Shown: positions 1-7,500 of the stretch, piece after piece
Position numbering within the stretch: position 1 is the first letter of the stretch
Layout of the letters: every line of letters starts with the position of its first letter
Made by a program: the position numbers and the translations under genes
Notes under the pieces: generated by a model
Databases searched by the model: none
Seen by the model: the letters and a program-made list of their open reading frames with translations, nothing else
Told to the model about the DNA's origin: nothing
From: Treponema sp.
GTDB taxonomy: Bacteria > Spirochaetota > Spirochaetia > Treponematales > Breznakiellaceae
Direction: 5' to 3'
Assembly: GCA_031289935.1 (NCBI GenBank)
Contig: JAITON010000009.1
Coordinates: forward strand, 1 to 13,064
Length of the DNA: 13,064 nt

Positions 1-492
1 TCAAGCGGTTCAGGCTCCGGTGGGTCGGGCTCCGGTTCCGGTTCCGGCAGCTCCGGCTCGGGGGATTCCGGGTTCCGGTATGAGTTCCCCGCCAGCTTTG
101 GCACCTATTTTGGAGGATTCAGCCCTGCCAGCTTCTCCGTTGGTCTGGACCTTCAGGCCGGCCTGGGCCTGGGCTTCGGGGACTTTGGCCTCAGTATCAT
201 GGGGGAGGCTTCCGCCGGCGTGGGCTTCATGTCCGGTGTTAGCATTGAGTACCGGCTGGGGGGCATGGCCGAACTCTACTACGATATTTTCGGCCTTGGC
301 ATCGGCTATGGTACCGCCGGGGTTATCGGCCTTAGCGGCGCTGATGCCGCTACCCCCTTCCTGGACGGGGGCTTCCTGCGGCTGGCGCTTATATTCTATA
401 CTGACATGATCTATAACAAGTTCACGATCTATGCGGATAAGTTCGCCGATGAGTCCTGGGGTATCGGGCTCATCATGAGCATGTCCTTCTAG
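1..492 (+). CDS. C-terminal part of a Gly/Ser-linker outer-membrane-type protein (5' partial)
   Basis: The frame is open from base 1 to the TAG ending at 492 (163 residues), so the start lies outside the window. The first 20 or so residues are almost only Gly and Ser, then GDSGFRYEFP leads into a domain rich in Gly and aromatic residues with alternating hydrophobic/polar runs. The chain ends ...IGLIMSMSF with a terminal Phe. Amphipathic strands and a C-terminal Phe are typical of outer-membrane beta-barrel proteins, so a surface or outer-membrane location is inferred. I do not recognise the family. An internal ATG at 199 is in frame but lies mid-domain and is not needed as a start. The Gly/Ser tract resembles one in the next gene downstream. 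Certain that it is coding; the function is a guess from composition. Confidence 0.7.
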   Translation, partial: SSGSGSGGSGSGSGSGSSGSGDSGFRYEFPASFGTYFGGFSPASFSVGLDLQAGLGLGFGDFGLSIMGEASAGVGFMSGVSIEYRLGGMAELYYDIFGLGIGYGTAGVIGLSGADAATPFLDGGFLRLALIFYTDMIYNKFTIYADKFADESWGIGLIMSMSF

Positions 493-510
493 CGCCGGGT
501 AGGTATTTTA

Positions 511-529
511 CGCCTTCCGTTGGAGGGCG
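511..529 (+). terminator. Hairpin after the first gene, possible weak terminator
   Basis: CGCCTTCC (511-518) pairs with GGAGGGCG (522-529) across a GTT loop, giving 8 bp with one T-G wobble, 19 nt after the stop codon. No T-run follows on the plus strand, so it is not a classical intrinsic terminator. It could act as an mRNA 3'-end stabiliser. Confidence 0.35.
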
Positions 530-570
530 ATAAAAGAACGCGGTCCCTGGGGCTGCGTAACATACACTAT

Positions 571-594
571 ACCCAATTTCTGTAGAAATTGGGT
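571..594 (+). promoter_or_regulatory. Perfect 10-bp inverted repeat directly upstream of a lipoprotein RBS
   Basis: ACCCAATTTC (571-580), loop TGTA, GAAATTGGGT (585-594) is a perfect hairpin that ends 6 nt before the AAGGAG ribosome binding site at 601-606. No T-run follows, so a terminator is unlikely. It may be a 5'-UTR hairpin that affects mRNA stability or translation, or an operator. A weak -10-like TACACT at 563-568 would place the hairpin near the 5' end of the transcript. Confidence 0.5.
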
Positions 595-612
595 ATCTCA
601 AAGGAGTTTTGT

Positions 613-1047
613 ATGCAAAAGCATGCAAAGGTACTCAGGCTGCTTTGCAGCATCGTGGTGATGGGACTCTTGGTCCTTTCACTTTCAGGCTGTTGGTCCC
701 TTTTGGGAGGGGGAACCACGGGTTCATCAGGAGGAGGGGGCTCGGGTTCCGGCTCCAGCGGCAAACCCACCCTGACAATCCGTAATGAAACTTCCCGTAC
801 GTTCACCGTCCTTTTTATGTACAAACCGGATGTAGAGGGCTCATTGGATAATGCCTCAAATCTGCTGAACAGCTCACTGGCGCCCGGTGGTTCGGTAAAC
901 ATAACGCTGGGCAGCACAGGGAAGTGGGCTGTTGCGGCCATCTGTGCGAACAATGATTATTATTACTTCACCGTGACGCTCAACGAGGTAAAGGCATATA
1001 CAGTCGCCATTGAAGCAAGCGATTTTGCCGGCAATCTGGACGACTAA
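613..1047 (+). CDS. Small Gly/Ser-linker lipoprotein, function unknown
   Basis: 144 residues. I chose the ATG at 613 because AAGGAG (601-606) sits 6 nt upstream. The in-frame ATG at 589 lies inside the hairpin stem and has no such site. A basic, hydrophobic signal peptide ends in a lipobox LSGC with Cys27, so the product should be lipidated and membrane-anchored. Residues 32-50 are a Gly/Ser/Thr linker, followed by a compact domain of about 95 residues (KPTLTIRNETSRTFTVLF...) with alternating beta-strand character that ends in Asp-Asp. I do not recognise the domain. The TAA stop overlaps the stop of the converging mscS gene by 4 nt (1044-1047). Strong as a lipoprotein call; role unknown. Confidence 0.85.
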   Translation: MQKHAKVLRLLCSIVVMGLLVLSLSGCWSLLGGGTTGSSGGGGSGSGSSGKPTLTIRNETSRTFTVLFMYKPDVEGSLDNASNLLNSSLAPGGSVNITLGSTGKWAVAAICANNDYYYFTVTLNEVKAYTVAIEASDFAGNLDD

Positions 1048-2525
1048 TTCGCAGCCTGGGGTTCCGGCTTAACACGGTCCGTGGCCCCAGGCGCACTATT
1101 CAGGGAACTAGTTCCCCTGCGGGGAACTGGGGCCGGGAGGCTCGGCGGGGCCCCTAATGCAAAGGCGCCGCCATCGGGGCCGGTAAAGGGCATATTGATC
1201 CGGTAATGGGCGGCGGTCATATCAATATGCTCGGCGTGGAAGCCGTTCTGGATATGCTCGAACAGGGACGCATAAATGGCGGGGGTCTTGTCGGCCCGTT
1301 TGGTGTACAGGTTAATCTGATAGTGGCAGTAAAAATCATCCATGGCGGTCTGGAGCACAAAGGGCTTGGGGGTCTTAAGGGCGTATTCGGTGTTCAGGGC
1401 CGCGTCGATAAGCACCCGGTGGACCGTCTGCCAGGGCGTGCTGTAGCCAAAGGTGATATCCGCGTAGAGAACCAGCCCCTCCTCGTCTTCATCAGAAGAG
1501 GTGTTGTAGTTGATGATGCTGGAACCCAGGATGATCGTATTGGGGAAGGTAACGTACTCGTTCTTGTGGGTCTTAACCCGGACCACCATAAGGGATTTTT
1601 CCACCACAAAGCCGGTAACGTTCTGAATCTGAATCCGGTCGCCGATTTTGAAGGGCCGCATATAGGTCATCACCACCCCCGCCACCAGATTGCCGATGGC
1701 CGAAGTTGAACCAAAGGATACCAGGACGCCCGCGAAAATAGAGATCCCCTGGAAGACCGGGGAGTCCGAGCCGGGCAGCAGGGGATAGATAATTGCCAGG
1801 GTAAAGACATAGAGCAGGGCCCGCAGGATGTTGAAGGTGGGCCGGGCCCAATCGGGGTAGAAGCCGCGGAGTACGAGCTTTTCCTTTTCTATCTGGATCG
1901 TAAAAAACTTGAGGGCCCGGATCACGTAACGGGTTACCAGCAGGGTAACGACGATGGTGAACAGGTTCGGGATATAGCTGATGAAGCCCAGGCCGATGTT
2001 TTTGAGGGGCGTCAGGATATAGCCAAAGAGATTCGATGCCAGGGATTGTGTCTGGGGAAAGAGGCTGAACATCACCGCAATGGTAATGTAGAACAGTAAC
2101 ACGGTAACCACGTACTTTATTATCTTGAGCACAAACTCTATCACATCCATAATCTGTTTGGCAGAAAGGAGCTTTACCTTCTTGAAGGACAGGGGTTTGA
2201 CCTTCGGAGCGAGATCGGTCTTGATCTTGGCGTTGAGGCGCTTAACAAGCCGCCAGACCAGCCAGATGACAAACACCCCGGCTGCCAGAATCGCCACGGC
2301 AATCCCCAGCCTTTGCAGGAGGTCCACGATCCCGGAGCCGGCGGTCTCTTCAAGGTTTTCCACGGCGTCTTCAACCCCGGCGGTCAGGGATTCCACCGCC
2401 CCGGCGGGTTCGGCTGTTTGGGGAGCCGTTACTGCCGGAGCTTTGGGGACCATCTGAGGGTCGACTGAAACGGCGGCATCTCCGGCGGGGTTCTGGCTCT
2501 CCACATCGACAATATCAGTATCCAT
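1044..2525 (-). CDS. MscS-family mechanosensitive channel
   Basis: 493 residues. The family gates ion flow across the inner membrane on hypo-osmotic shock. Residues 1-60 are an acidic, Pro/Ala-rich tail without a signal peptide. Hydrophobic segments lie near 73-93, 132-154, 183-203, 232-250 and 259-289. The last runs into the MscS hallmark GSTSAIGNLVAGVVMTYMRP and then KIGDRIQIQNVTGFV and FPNTIILGSSIINYN, which match the pore helix and beta-domain of the family. The C-terminal tail (about 460-493) is Pro/Ser/Ala-rich low-complexity sequence. The ATG is preceded by AGAGG at a workable distance. It starts 30 nt after thrC ends and is probably co-transcribed with it. It has more membrane segments than E. 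coli MscS (five against three), as in larger family members. Confidence 0.92.
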   Translation of the reverse strand: MDTDIVDVESQNPAGDAAVSVDPQMVPKAPAVTAPQTAEPAGAVESLTAGVEDAVENLEETAGSGIVDLLQRLGIAVAILAAGVFVIWLVWRLVKRLNAKIKTDLAPKVKPLSFKKVKLLSAKQIMDVIEFVLKIIKYVVTVLLFYITIAVMFSLFPQTQSLASNLFGYILTPLKNIGLGFISYIPNLFTIVVTLLVTRYVIRALKFFTIQIEKEKLVLRGFYPDWARPTFNILRALLYVFTLAIIYPLLPGSDSPVFQGISIFAGVLVSFGSTSAIGNLVAGVVMTYMRPFKIGDRIQIQNVTGFVVEKSLMVVRVKTHKNEYVTFPNTIILGSSIINYNTSSDEDEEGLVLYADITFGYSTPWQTVHRVLIDAALNTEYALKTPKPFVLQTAMDDFYCHYQINLYTKRADKTPAIYASLFEHIQNGFHAEHIDMTAAHYRINMPFTGPDGGAFALGAPPSLPAPVPRRGTSSLNSAPGATDRVKPEPQAAN

Positions 2526-2555
2526 AGCATACCTCTCAACACATCAGCTATAGTC

Positions 2556-3863
2556 TTAACAACAACTGGCGATGGCCCCCTCCAGGGCCTCCAGGTCAGG
2601 ATCAATGCGGGCAATAGGCTCAAAGGGGTCCCGGAGGGCCATGAGCCGGGGAGGCATCTCGGGAGCTTTGCCGGTAATACGGGCCGCCAGCCCGGGATTC
2701 CGGGCAGGGTGGCTGGGGCAGAGGACTACTACGTGGGCCCCGCCTTCAAGACAGGGGGTCCGGCGCCGGGCTGCGGCAAAGGCCACCGCGCCGGCGGGGT
2801 CCAGCAGTACTCCGTAACGCTTCCAGACCTGCTCCATGGTTTCCAGGGTGGCCGAGTCGTCCACCGATTCGGGAAAGACGAGGTTCCGCATCACCGAGGG
2901 CGATTCCCGGTAAAAGGAATCCAACCGCTCGAAGTTTGAGGGGCAGCCCATATCCAGCGCCGGTGAGTTGGTGGGGATAACCTCCCGGGGCACAAACTCC
3001 CTGCCCCGAATATAGTCCCCCAAGGCATTATTGGCGTTCATGGCGGCGATAAAACCGTTCACGGGCATACCGAATTTCCAGGCGTAGAGCCCGGCGATCA
3101 GGTTCCCGAAATTCCCCGAGGGCACACTGAAAACCAGATCCCCCACCAGGCTCTTCTTCAACTTGATGAAGGCATAGAGGTAGTAAAAGGCCTGGGGCAG
3201 CAACCGGCCTACATTGATGGTATTGGCGCTGGTTACCCGGTGGCGCTCCGCAAAGGAAGCGTCCCGGATGATCCCGTTGACCAGCGCCTGGCAGTCGTCA
3301 AAGCAGCCCCGAACCTGGATGGGGATGATCGTGCCGCCATGGGGTACAAAGGAAGCCGGGTTCAGACCGTGGACCTCCCCGTCCGGGTAGAGAATCACCG
3401 AAGTGATGCCCTGCCGGCCCCCAAAGGCGCGGGCGAGACTCACCCCCGCATGGTCCCGGGCTGCGGTAATGATCATCGCCTTACCCTGGTCCTTGAGCAG
3501 TTCCTCCATAATGGCCGCCAGGAAGGCCACGCCGAAATCTTTGTAGACCCCCGTGGGGCCCCGGTCAAGAAAGAGCAGGGAAAAGTTCTCGTCGAGCTGC
3601 CTGAGTTCCGGCGCAAAGTCGCTCTCGGCTGCCCTAGCGGCGGAAAGAGGGTTCAGCTCCCCCTGAAGCAGGGCCGGGGCTGCGGTGGCCACCAGTTCCG
3701 GGTAGGCGGTACCGGCATCCATATAAAGAAAAAATTGCCGCATATCAATGGAAGAAGCCGGCACATAGAGCCCCCCATCGGGCGGCAGACACCGGAGCAG
3801 GGCCTCCTTAAAGGAAACCTCCCCCTGAGTGGCGTCTTTCTGCCGGGTCGAACGAAACTTCAT
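2556..3863 (-). CDS. thrC: Threonine synthase-like PLP enzyme
   Basis: 435 residues, about the size of bacterial threonine synthases, which convert O-phosphohomoserine to threonine in the cytosol using PLP. Family landmarks are GPTGVYKDFG with Lys108 as the expected Schiff-base lysine, SANTINVGRLLPQ (212-224), the phosphate-binding PSGNFGNLIAGL (248-259), MNANNA and TNSPALDMGCPSNFER (298-313). Oddly, the usual TSGDTG substrate loop reads AARDHAG here (134-140), and the usual DPHTA reads DPAGA (355-359), so activity or substrate may differ. The ATG has no clear Shine-Dalgarno. A promoter-like pair sits just upstream with 6 nt to the ATG. It lies 40 nt after argS and 30 nt before mscS. The family is sure; exact activity less so. 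Confidence 0.85.
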   Translation of the reverse strand: MKFRSTRQKDATQGEVSFKEALLRCLPPDGGLYVPASSIDMRQFFLYMDAGTAYPELVATAAPALLQGELNPLSAARAAESDFAPELRQLDENFSLLFLDRGPTGVYKDFGVAFLAAIMEELLKDQGKAMIITAARDHAGVSLARAFGGRQGITSVILYPDGEVHGLNPASFVPHGGTIIPIQVRGCFDDCQALVNGIIRDASFAERHRVTSANTINVGRLLPQAFYYLYAFIKLKKSLVGDLVFSVPSGNFGNLIAGLYAWKFGMPVNGFIAAMNANNALGDYIRGREFVPREVIPTNSPALDMGCPSNFERLDSFYRESPSVMRNLVFPESVDDSATLETMEQVWKRYGVLLDPAGAVAFAAARRRTPCLEGGAHVVVLCPSHPARNPGLAARITGKAPEMPPRLMALRDPFEPIARIDPDLEALEGAIASCC

Positions 3864-3869
3864 GGCTCT

Positions 3870-3898
3870 AATCTACCGGCTTTAGGTGAATTGAGCAA
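3870..3898 (-). promoter_or_regulatory. Candidate thrC promoter placing the start at or near the ATG
   Basis: On the minus strand TTGCTC (3898-3893), 17 bp, TAGATT (3875-3870), then 6 nt to the ATG at 3863. The hexamers are only moderate matches (3/6 and 4/6), but the geometry is the same as upstream of pepT, recQ and the META lipoprotein. It would allow thrC-mscS to be transcribed independently of argS. Confidence 0.45.
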
Positions 3899-3903
3899 GG
3901 CTC

Positions 3904-5643
3904 CTACATGGTCTCCAAAAAAGGTATGCAGATGAGCTGGAGGGCGTCCCGAAGGATCCGCTCCACGGCACGGCAGAGGGCCAGGCGGGCGGTGGCCAGT
4001 TCGGGATTTTCGGCGTTCAGGATGGGGCAATCGTGGTAGAAGCGGCTAAAGGCCCGGGAAAGCCGGTAGAGATAGGCCGCCAGGAGGCTCGGATCCATCT
4101 TGTCCGCCGCCTCGGCCACGGCTTCGCCATAACCGGCAACCGCTTTGATAACCTCCCATTCCTCATCGTTGCCGAGAAGGGAATAGTCTGGAGTATTACC
4201 AGGACCTGGCACAGCCGAATCATCAGCCTTGCGGAGCAAGGCGCAGATCCGCGCCCCCATGTATTGCAGGTAGGGGCCGGTGTCACCGTTAATCGAGAGG
4301 GATTCCTCAGGGTCAAAGAGCATATCCTTGGCCGGGCTGGCCGAAAGCAGATAGTAGTGCAAGGCCCCCAGGGCAATCCGTTCCGCCACGCTGGCGGGGT
4401 CCCCCACGGCCTCCTCCCGTTCCTTCTCCCGGATCTCCTCCAGAGCCATATCCCGTAGACGGTCGATGAGATCGTCGGCATCTACCACCGTGCCTTCCCG
4501 GCTCTTCATCCTGCCCTCGGGCAAATTCACCATGCCGTAGGAGAGGTGATAGAGGTCTTTGGCCCATTCAAAGCCCAGTTTTTGCAGAATCGAAAAGAGG
4601 ACCTGAAAGTGATAGTTCTGCTCGGAACCCACCACATAGACCAGCCGGTCAAAGGGCCAGTCCTGGTGCCGGTAGATGGCCGTGCCGATATCCTGGGTAA
4701 TGTAAATCGAGGTGCCGTCTTTGCGGAGCAGCACCTTCTTGTCAAGATTTTCCGCAGAGAGGTCAATCTGAATAGAACCATCGGCCTCCCGGTAGAAAAT
4801 ACCCCGGTCCAGACCCTTCAAAACCTCTGCCCGGCCCACAAGATAGGTCTGGCTTTCAAAGTAATACCGATCAAAGGATACCCCGGTGCGCCGGTAGGTT
4901 TCCTTCATGCCCTCCACGGTCCAGGCGTTCATCTTTTTCCAGAGGGCCACCGTCTCCGGGTCCCCGGCTTCCCACTTACGGAGCATCTCCTGGGCCCGTT
5001 CTTCGGCGGATTTATCCCCGGCGGCCATCTTGCTGAACTGGATATACCAGCGGCCCACAAAATGATCGCCCTTGACCCCTTCGGTCTCCGGGGTGGTACC
5101 ATTGCCGTGCTCCCGGTAGGCCAGCATGGATTTACAAATATGGACCCCTCTATCGTTGATGATGCAGACCTTCCGCAACTCGGCCCCGCAGGCCGCCAAA
5201 ATCCGGGAGATACTTTCCCCCAGGGCGTCGTTCCGTAAATGCCCCAGATGCAGGGGCTTATTGGTATTGGGGCTGGAGAACTCCACCATGATGCGCCGCC
5301 CGGTCAGGGTTTTCGGGCGCTCAAGGGCCTCCTCTTCCAGGATCGCCGCCGCCGTTTGGCCCCGGTCCAGGCGGATGTTTACATAGGGGCCGAGTACGAA
5401 GACCGTACCGGCCCCGGTACCAGAGAGCTTTTCCGCCACAAGCTGGGCGATCTGGGGCGGGCTCTTGCAGAGGGTCCTGGCGTAGGCAAACATGGGGAAG
5501 CCCAGGTCCCCCATTTCAGGCTTAGGGGGGAGCTCCACGATAATCTGGGAAGGGTCCAGGGAACCGGGGAGACCGGCCTCAGCCATGAGGGTATTCAGTA
5601 CGCCGGCGACGCGGCCCTGCCAGGCTGATTTAAAGTCTTGCAT
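3904..5643 (-). CDS. argS: Arginyl-tRNA synthetase
   Basis: 579 residues, close to the usual class I ArgRS length. It attaches arginine to tRNA-Arg in the cytosol. Order: N-terminal tRNA-recognition (Add-1) region about 1-110; catalytic domain starting EFSSPNTNKPLHLGHLRND with the HIGH-type motif HLGH at 132-135; ITQDIGTAIYR and VVGSEQNYHF; a degenerate KMSKS equivalent MKSREG at 379-384, a divergence common in this family; NGDTGPYLQYMGARI (452-466); and a DALR-type anticodon-binding domain to the C-terminus. I chose the ATG at 5643. The frame extends further upstream to 5718, but that extension overlaps the preceding gene and lacks family similarity. GGAG lies 9 nt before the ATG. It overlaps the upstream 569-aa gene by 14 nt, suggesting translational coupling. 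Confidence 0.96.
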   Translation of the reverse strand: MQDFKSAWQGRVAGVLNTLMAEAGLPGSLDPSQIIVELPPKPEMGDLGFPMFAYARTLCKSPPQIAQLVAEKLSGTGAGTVFVLGPYVNIRLDRGQTAAAILEEEALERPKTLTGRRIMVEFSSPNTNKPLHLGHLRNDALGESISRILAACGAELRKVCIINDRGVHICKSMLAYREHGNGTTPETEGVKGDHFVGRWYIQFSKMAAGDKSAEERAQEMLRKWEAGDPETVALWKKMNAWTVEGMKETYRRTGVSFDRYYFESQTYLVGRAEVLKGLDRGIFYREADGSIQIDLSAENLDKKVLLRKDGTSIYITQDIGTAIYRHQDWPFDRLVYVVGSEQNYHFQVLFSILQKLGFEWAKDLYHLSYGMVNLPEGRMKSREGTVVDADDLIDRLRDMALEEIREKEREEAVGDPASVAERIALGALHYYLLSASPAKDMLFDPEESLSINGDTGPYLQYMGARICALLRKADDSAVPGPGNTPDYSLLGNDEEWEVIKAVAGYGEAVAEAADKMDPSLLAAYLYRLSRAFSRFYHDCPILNAENPELATARLALCRAVERILRDALQLICIPFLETM

Positions 5644-7339
5644 GGGAAGACGACTCCAAAAGGTTGATATCCTGTAAAATCTGTAGGACCTGGTGCATTT
5701 TGGCCGCAGCCCCGGCAAGGTCCTCGGGAAAGCTGTGGTTTTTGGCGATAATCTGCTCCATATTGACCAGGGTATCGTACTTGCCGCTGGGGTCCTTCCG
5801 TAAAATTCCGCCGATGATATTGACCATCCCGCCTAAAGCGTTCCGGGCTCCGGTGATTATCTCCGCCGCCGTTTCGGAAACCTCCTCCAGCACAAGCTGG
5901 GTCTTGCTGTGCCGTGTCGTTGGAGCGCTGATACTATCCCGGGCCTCGGCGTAGCGCCTTCCCCATTCGCCACTGGGGGCGATCTTATCATCAAGCTGCT
6001 TGATCAGCTCTTCAAGCCTGGTGAGCCTGTTGTAGCTCTCGGTAAATTCCATCCGGTTTTCCCGCCGGATAAAGTCCCCGTTAATCAGTATGGGACTGAG
6101 CACCTTGTTGATGGGAACCGCAAAGACTACCGAGTGAAAGGTCCTCAAAAACGAGAGGCTCAGGGATTCCACCACGGGGATGCCCTTGGGATTGGTCTCG
6201 GAGATTATATTTTCCAGAGGTACAAGCTCGGTCCCCTGGAGAAAATCATTCAGGATATTTTTGACATCCTGCCGCCGCCGGTTCCGGGAAAAATCTTCCA
6301 GGGCCTCCTCCGCCCGCTGCTTCCAATAGTCCCGGTAAGCCAAAAACCAATCCTCGCCGCCGCTAATAGGGGTCGGGGAAAAGGCCAGGTCCTGGGACAC
6401 GCAACGGATGATTAGGGTCAGGGGGGTCTTCTGGTTAAACTCCCGAATGGCCTGCAAGGCAAATTCAGTCTTGCTATGCAGCCGGCGGGTCTCGGCGTCA
6501 ATATCAAAGCCCGGCTCATCAAAGCCCTGGAGAATAAAGACAAACATGGACTCCAAAAGGCTCGTTGGTGGAATGCTCTTGAGGGAAACAAGGATGTTAC
6601 CAAGTTGGACCAGAGAAGCCCTGACCAGGGAAGCCTTACAAGTCGTCCTCCCCGATGTATCTTTGGCAAAGGACCGGAGCAGCCGGTCAAAGGGAAAGCT
6701 CGCCAGATGTTTCAGACAGTTGAGGGACCGGGCCTGGGTATACATAACGGCCCGTTCCTGCTCGGAAATGTCCGCCAGGACCGTTTCCATGGACCGCAGA
6801 ACAGCCTGACGGAGTTCGCCGTCGCTTATCTGGGGATTGTCCTCTGCGATATAGAGCGGGTCGGTCCCGGTAGAAAGCCGCTCATGGACTTTTGCCATTT
6901 CCAGGGAGCCTAGAAAGGCATAGAAGGCCCCCTTGTCCCGGTTGACGCTGCCATCCAGGGCCGAGTAAAAGAACCGGGCCGCGCTTTTCAGGGCGCCAAC
7001 CCGGGTCTGAATTTCCGGAAGCAACAGATCCCGAGTGTAATCGTAGAGATCTGGCGCCTTAGCATTGATGAGCTTGCCCAGCTTGGCGATCTCCCGCTCC
7101 TGGAAGGTCTGGTAAGGGGCCTTCCCCGAAAACAGTTTCAGGATACTCAGCCAGAGGCGGGAAAACCAGGACAAGGCCGCAAACCGCGTCTCCAGTTCCG
7201 CCGCCGGAACATCCGCCGGTTCTTCATACAGGGGTGCGTTGGAAAGATCCGGCTGGACCCTGAGCCTCTCCAACAGGTTAGTCCGTTCGTCCTGAGACAG
7301 CGCGGAAGATAAGCGATGAAAAACCCCGTTCGTATTCAC
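5630..7339 (-). CDS. Conserved-type protein of unknown function, 569 aa, coupled to argS
   Basis: 569 residues from a GTG at 7339. An in-frame TAG lies inside the tRNA-Glu gene just upstream, so this is the most upstream start possible. The protein is soluble-looking and mostly helical, with no signal peptide and one moderately hydrophobic patch (LSWFSRLWLSILKLF, about 55-69). The C-terminal third (LTRLEELIKQLDDKI; about 520-565) has heptad-like helices. I do not recognise catalytic motifs. It resembles a Treponema-restricted family that I recall being labelled DUF5312, but I cannot verify this. The 3' end overlaps argS by 14 nt. The GTG is the first base after the tRNA-Glu discriminator, with no room for a separate leader. 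AGGGG in the tRNA acceptor strand lies only 3 nt before the GTG. A later TTG start around residue 22 is possible. Confidence 0.8.
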   Translation of the reverse strand: MNTNGVFHRLSSALSQDERTNLLERLRVQPDLSNAPLYEEPADVPAAELETRFAALSWFSRLWLSILKLFSGKAPYQTFQEREIAKLGKLINAKAPDLYDYTRDLLLPEIQTRVGALKSAARFFYSALDGSVNRDKGAFYAFLGSLEMAKVHERLSTGTDPLYIAEDNPQISDGELRQAVLRSMETVLADISEQERAVMYTQARSLNCLKHLASFPFDRLLRSFAKDTSGRTTCKASLVRASLVQLGNILVSLKSIPPTSLLESMFVFILQGFDEPGFDIDAETRRLHSKTEFALQAIREFNQKTPLTLIIRCVSQDLAFSPTPISGGEDWFLAYRDYWKQRAEEALEDFSRNRRRQDVKNILNDFLQGTELVPLENIISETNPKGIPVVESLSLSFLRTFHSVVFAVPINKVLSPILINGDFIRRENRMEFTESYNRLTRLEELIKQLDDKIAPSGEWGRRYAEARDSISAPTTRHSKTQLVLEEVSETAAEIITGARNALGGMVNIIGGILRKDPSGKYDTLVNMEQIIAKNHSFPEDLAGAAAKMHQVLQILQDINLLESSSHARL

Positions 7340-7411
7340 TAGCCCCTAGGAGAATCGAACTCCTCTTTTAAGATTGAGAATCTCATGTCCTAACCGATAG
7401 ACGAAGGGGCC
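7340..7411 (-). tRNA. tRNA-Glu (anticodon CTC)
   Basis: Folds into a full cloverleaf: acceptor GGCCCCT with AGGGGCT (pair 1-72 is a G-U wobble), D-stem GTCT/GGAC including the U13-G22 pair known from tRNA-Glu, anticodon stem TGAGA/TCTTA with loop TTCTCAA, and T-arm AGGAG-TTCGATT-CTCCT. The anticodon (7378-7376) is CTC and reads GAG. The discriminator is A at 7340. CCA is not encoded and must be added. The next base is the G of a GTG start codon. Confidence 0.96.
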
Positions 7412-7413
7412 GT

Positions 7414-7500
7414 TCGAAGGACCTCTATTGCAGATCCTTCGACTTGGAGAAAATTGCTGAACAATTTTCTCCCCAAAACATAGGGCAAGCCAACGGCTTG
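7414..7500. repeat. Three consecutive hairpins in the tRNA-Gln/tRNA-Glu spacer
   Basis: TCGAAGGA (7414-7421) pairs with TCCTTCGA (7435-7442). GGAGAAAATTG (7446-7456) pairs perfectly with CAATTTTCTCC (7462-7472) over a 5-nt loop. CAAGCC (7486-7491) pairs with GGCTTG (7495-7500) over AAC. All arms are perfect. No T-run follows any of them on the minus strand, so they may be RNA-processing signals or decayed repeats and not terminators. Confidence 0.6.

Noticed and set aside
4546..5238. Plus-strand open frame of 230 codons opposite argS
   Set aside because: Antisense to ArgRS catalytic domain motifs; no ribosome binding site and no recognisable domain.
5644..5718. N-terminal extension of argS to 5718
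   Set aside because: It would overlap the upstream gene by 89 nt and adds sequence unlike ArgRS. The ATG at 5643 has a GGAG site and begins the normal N-terminal domain.
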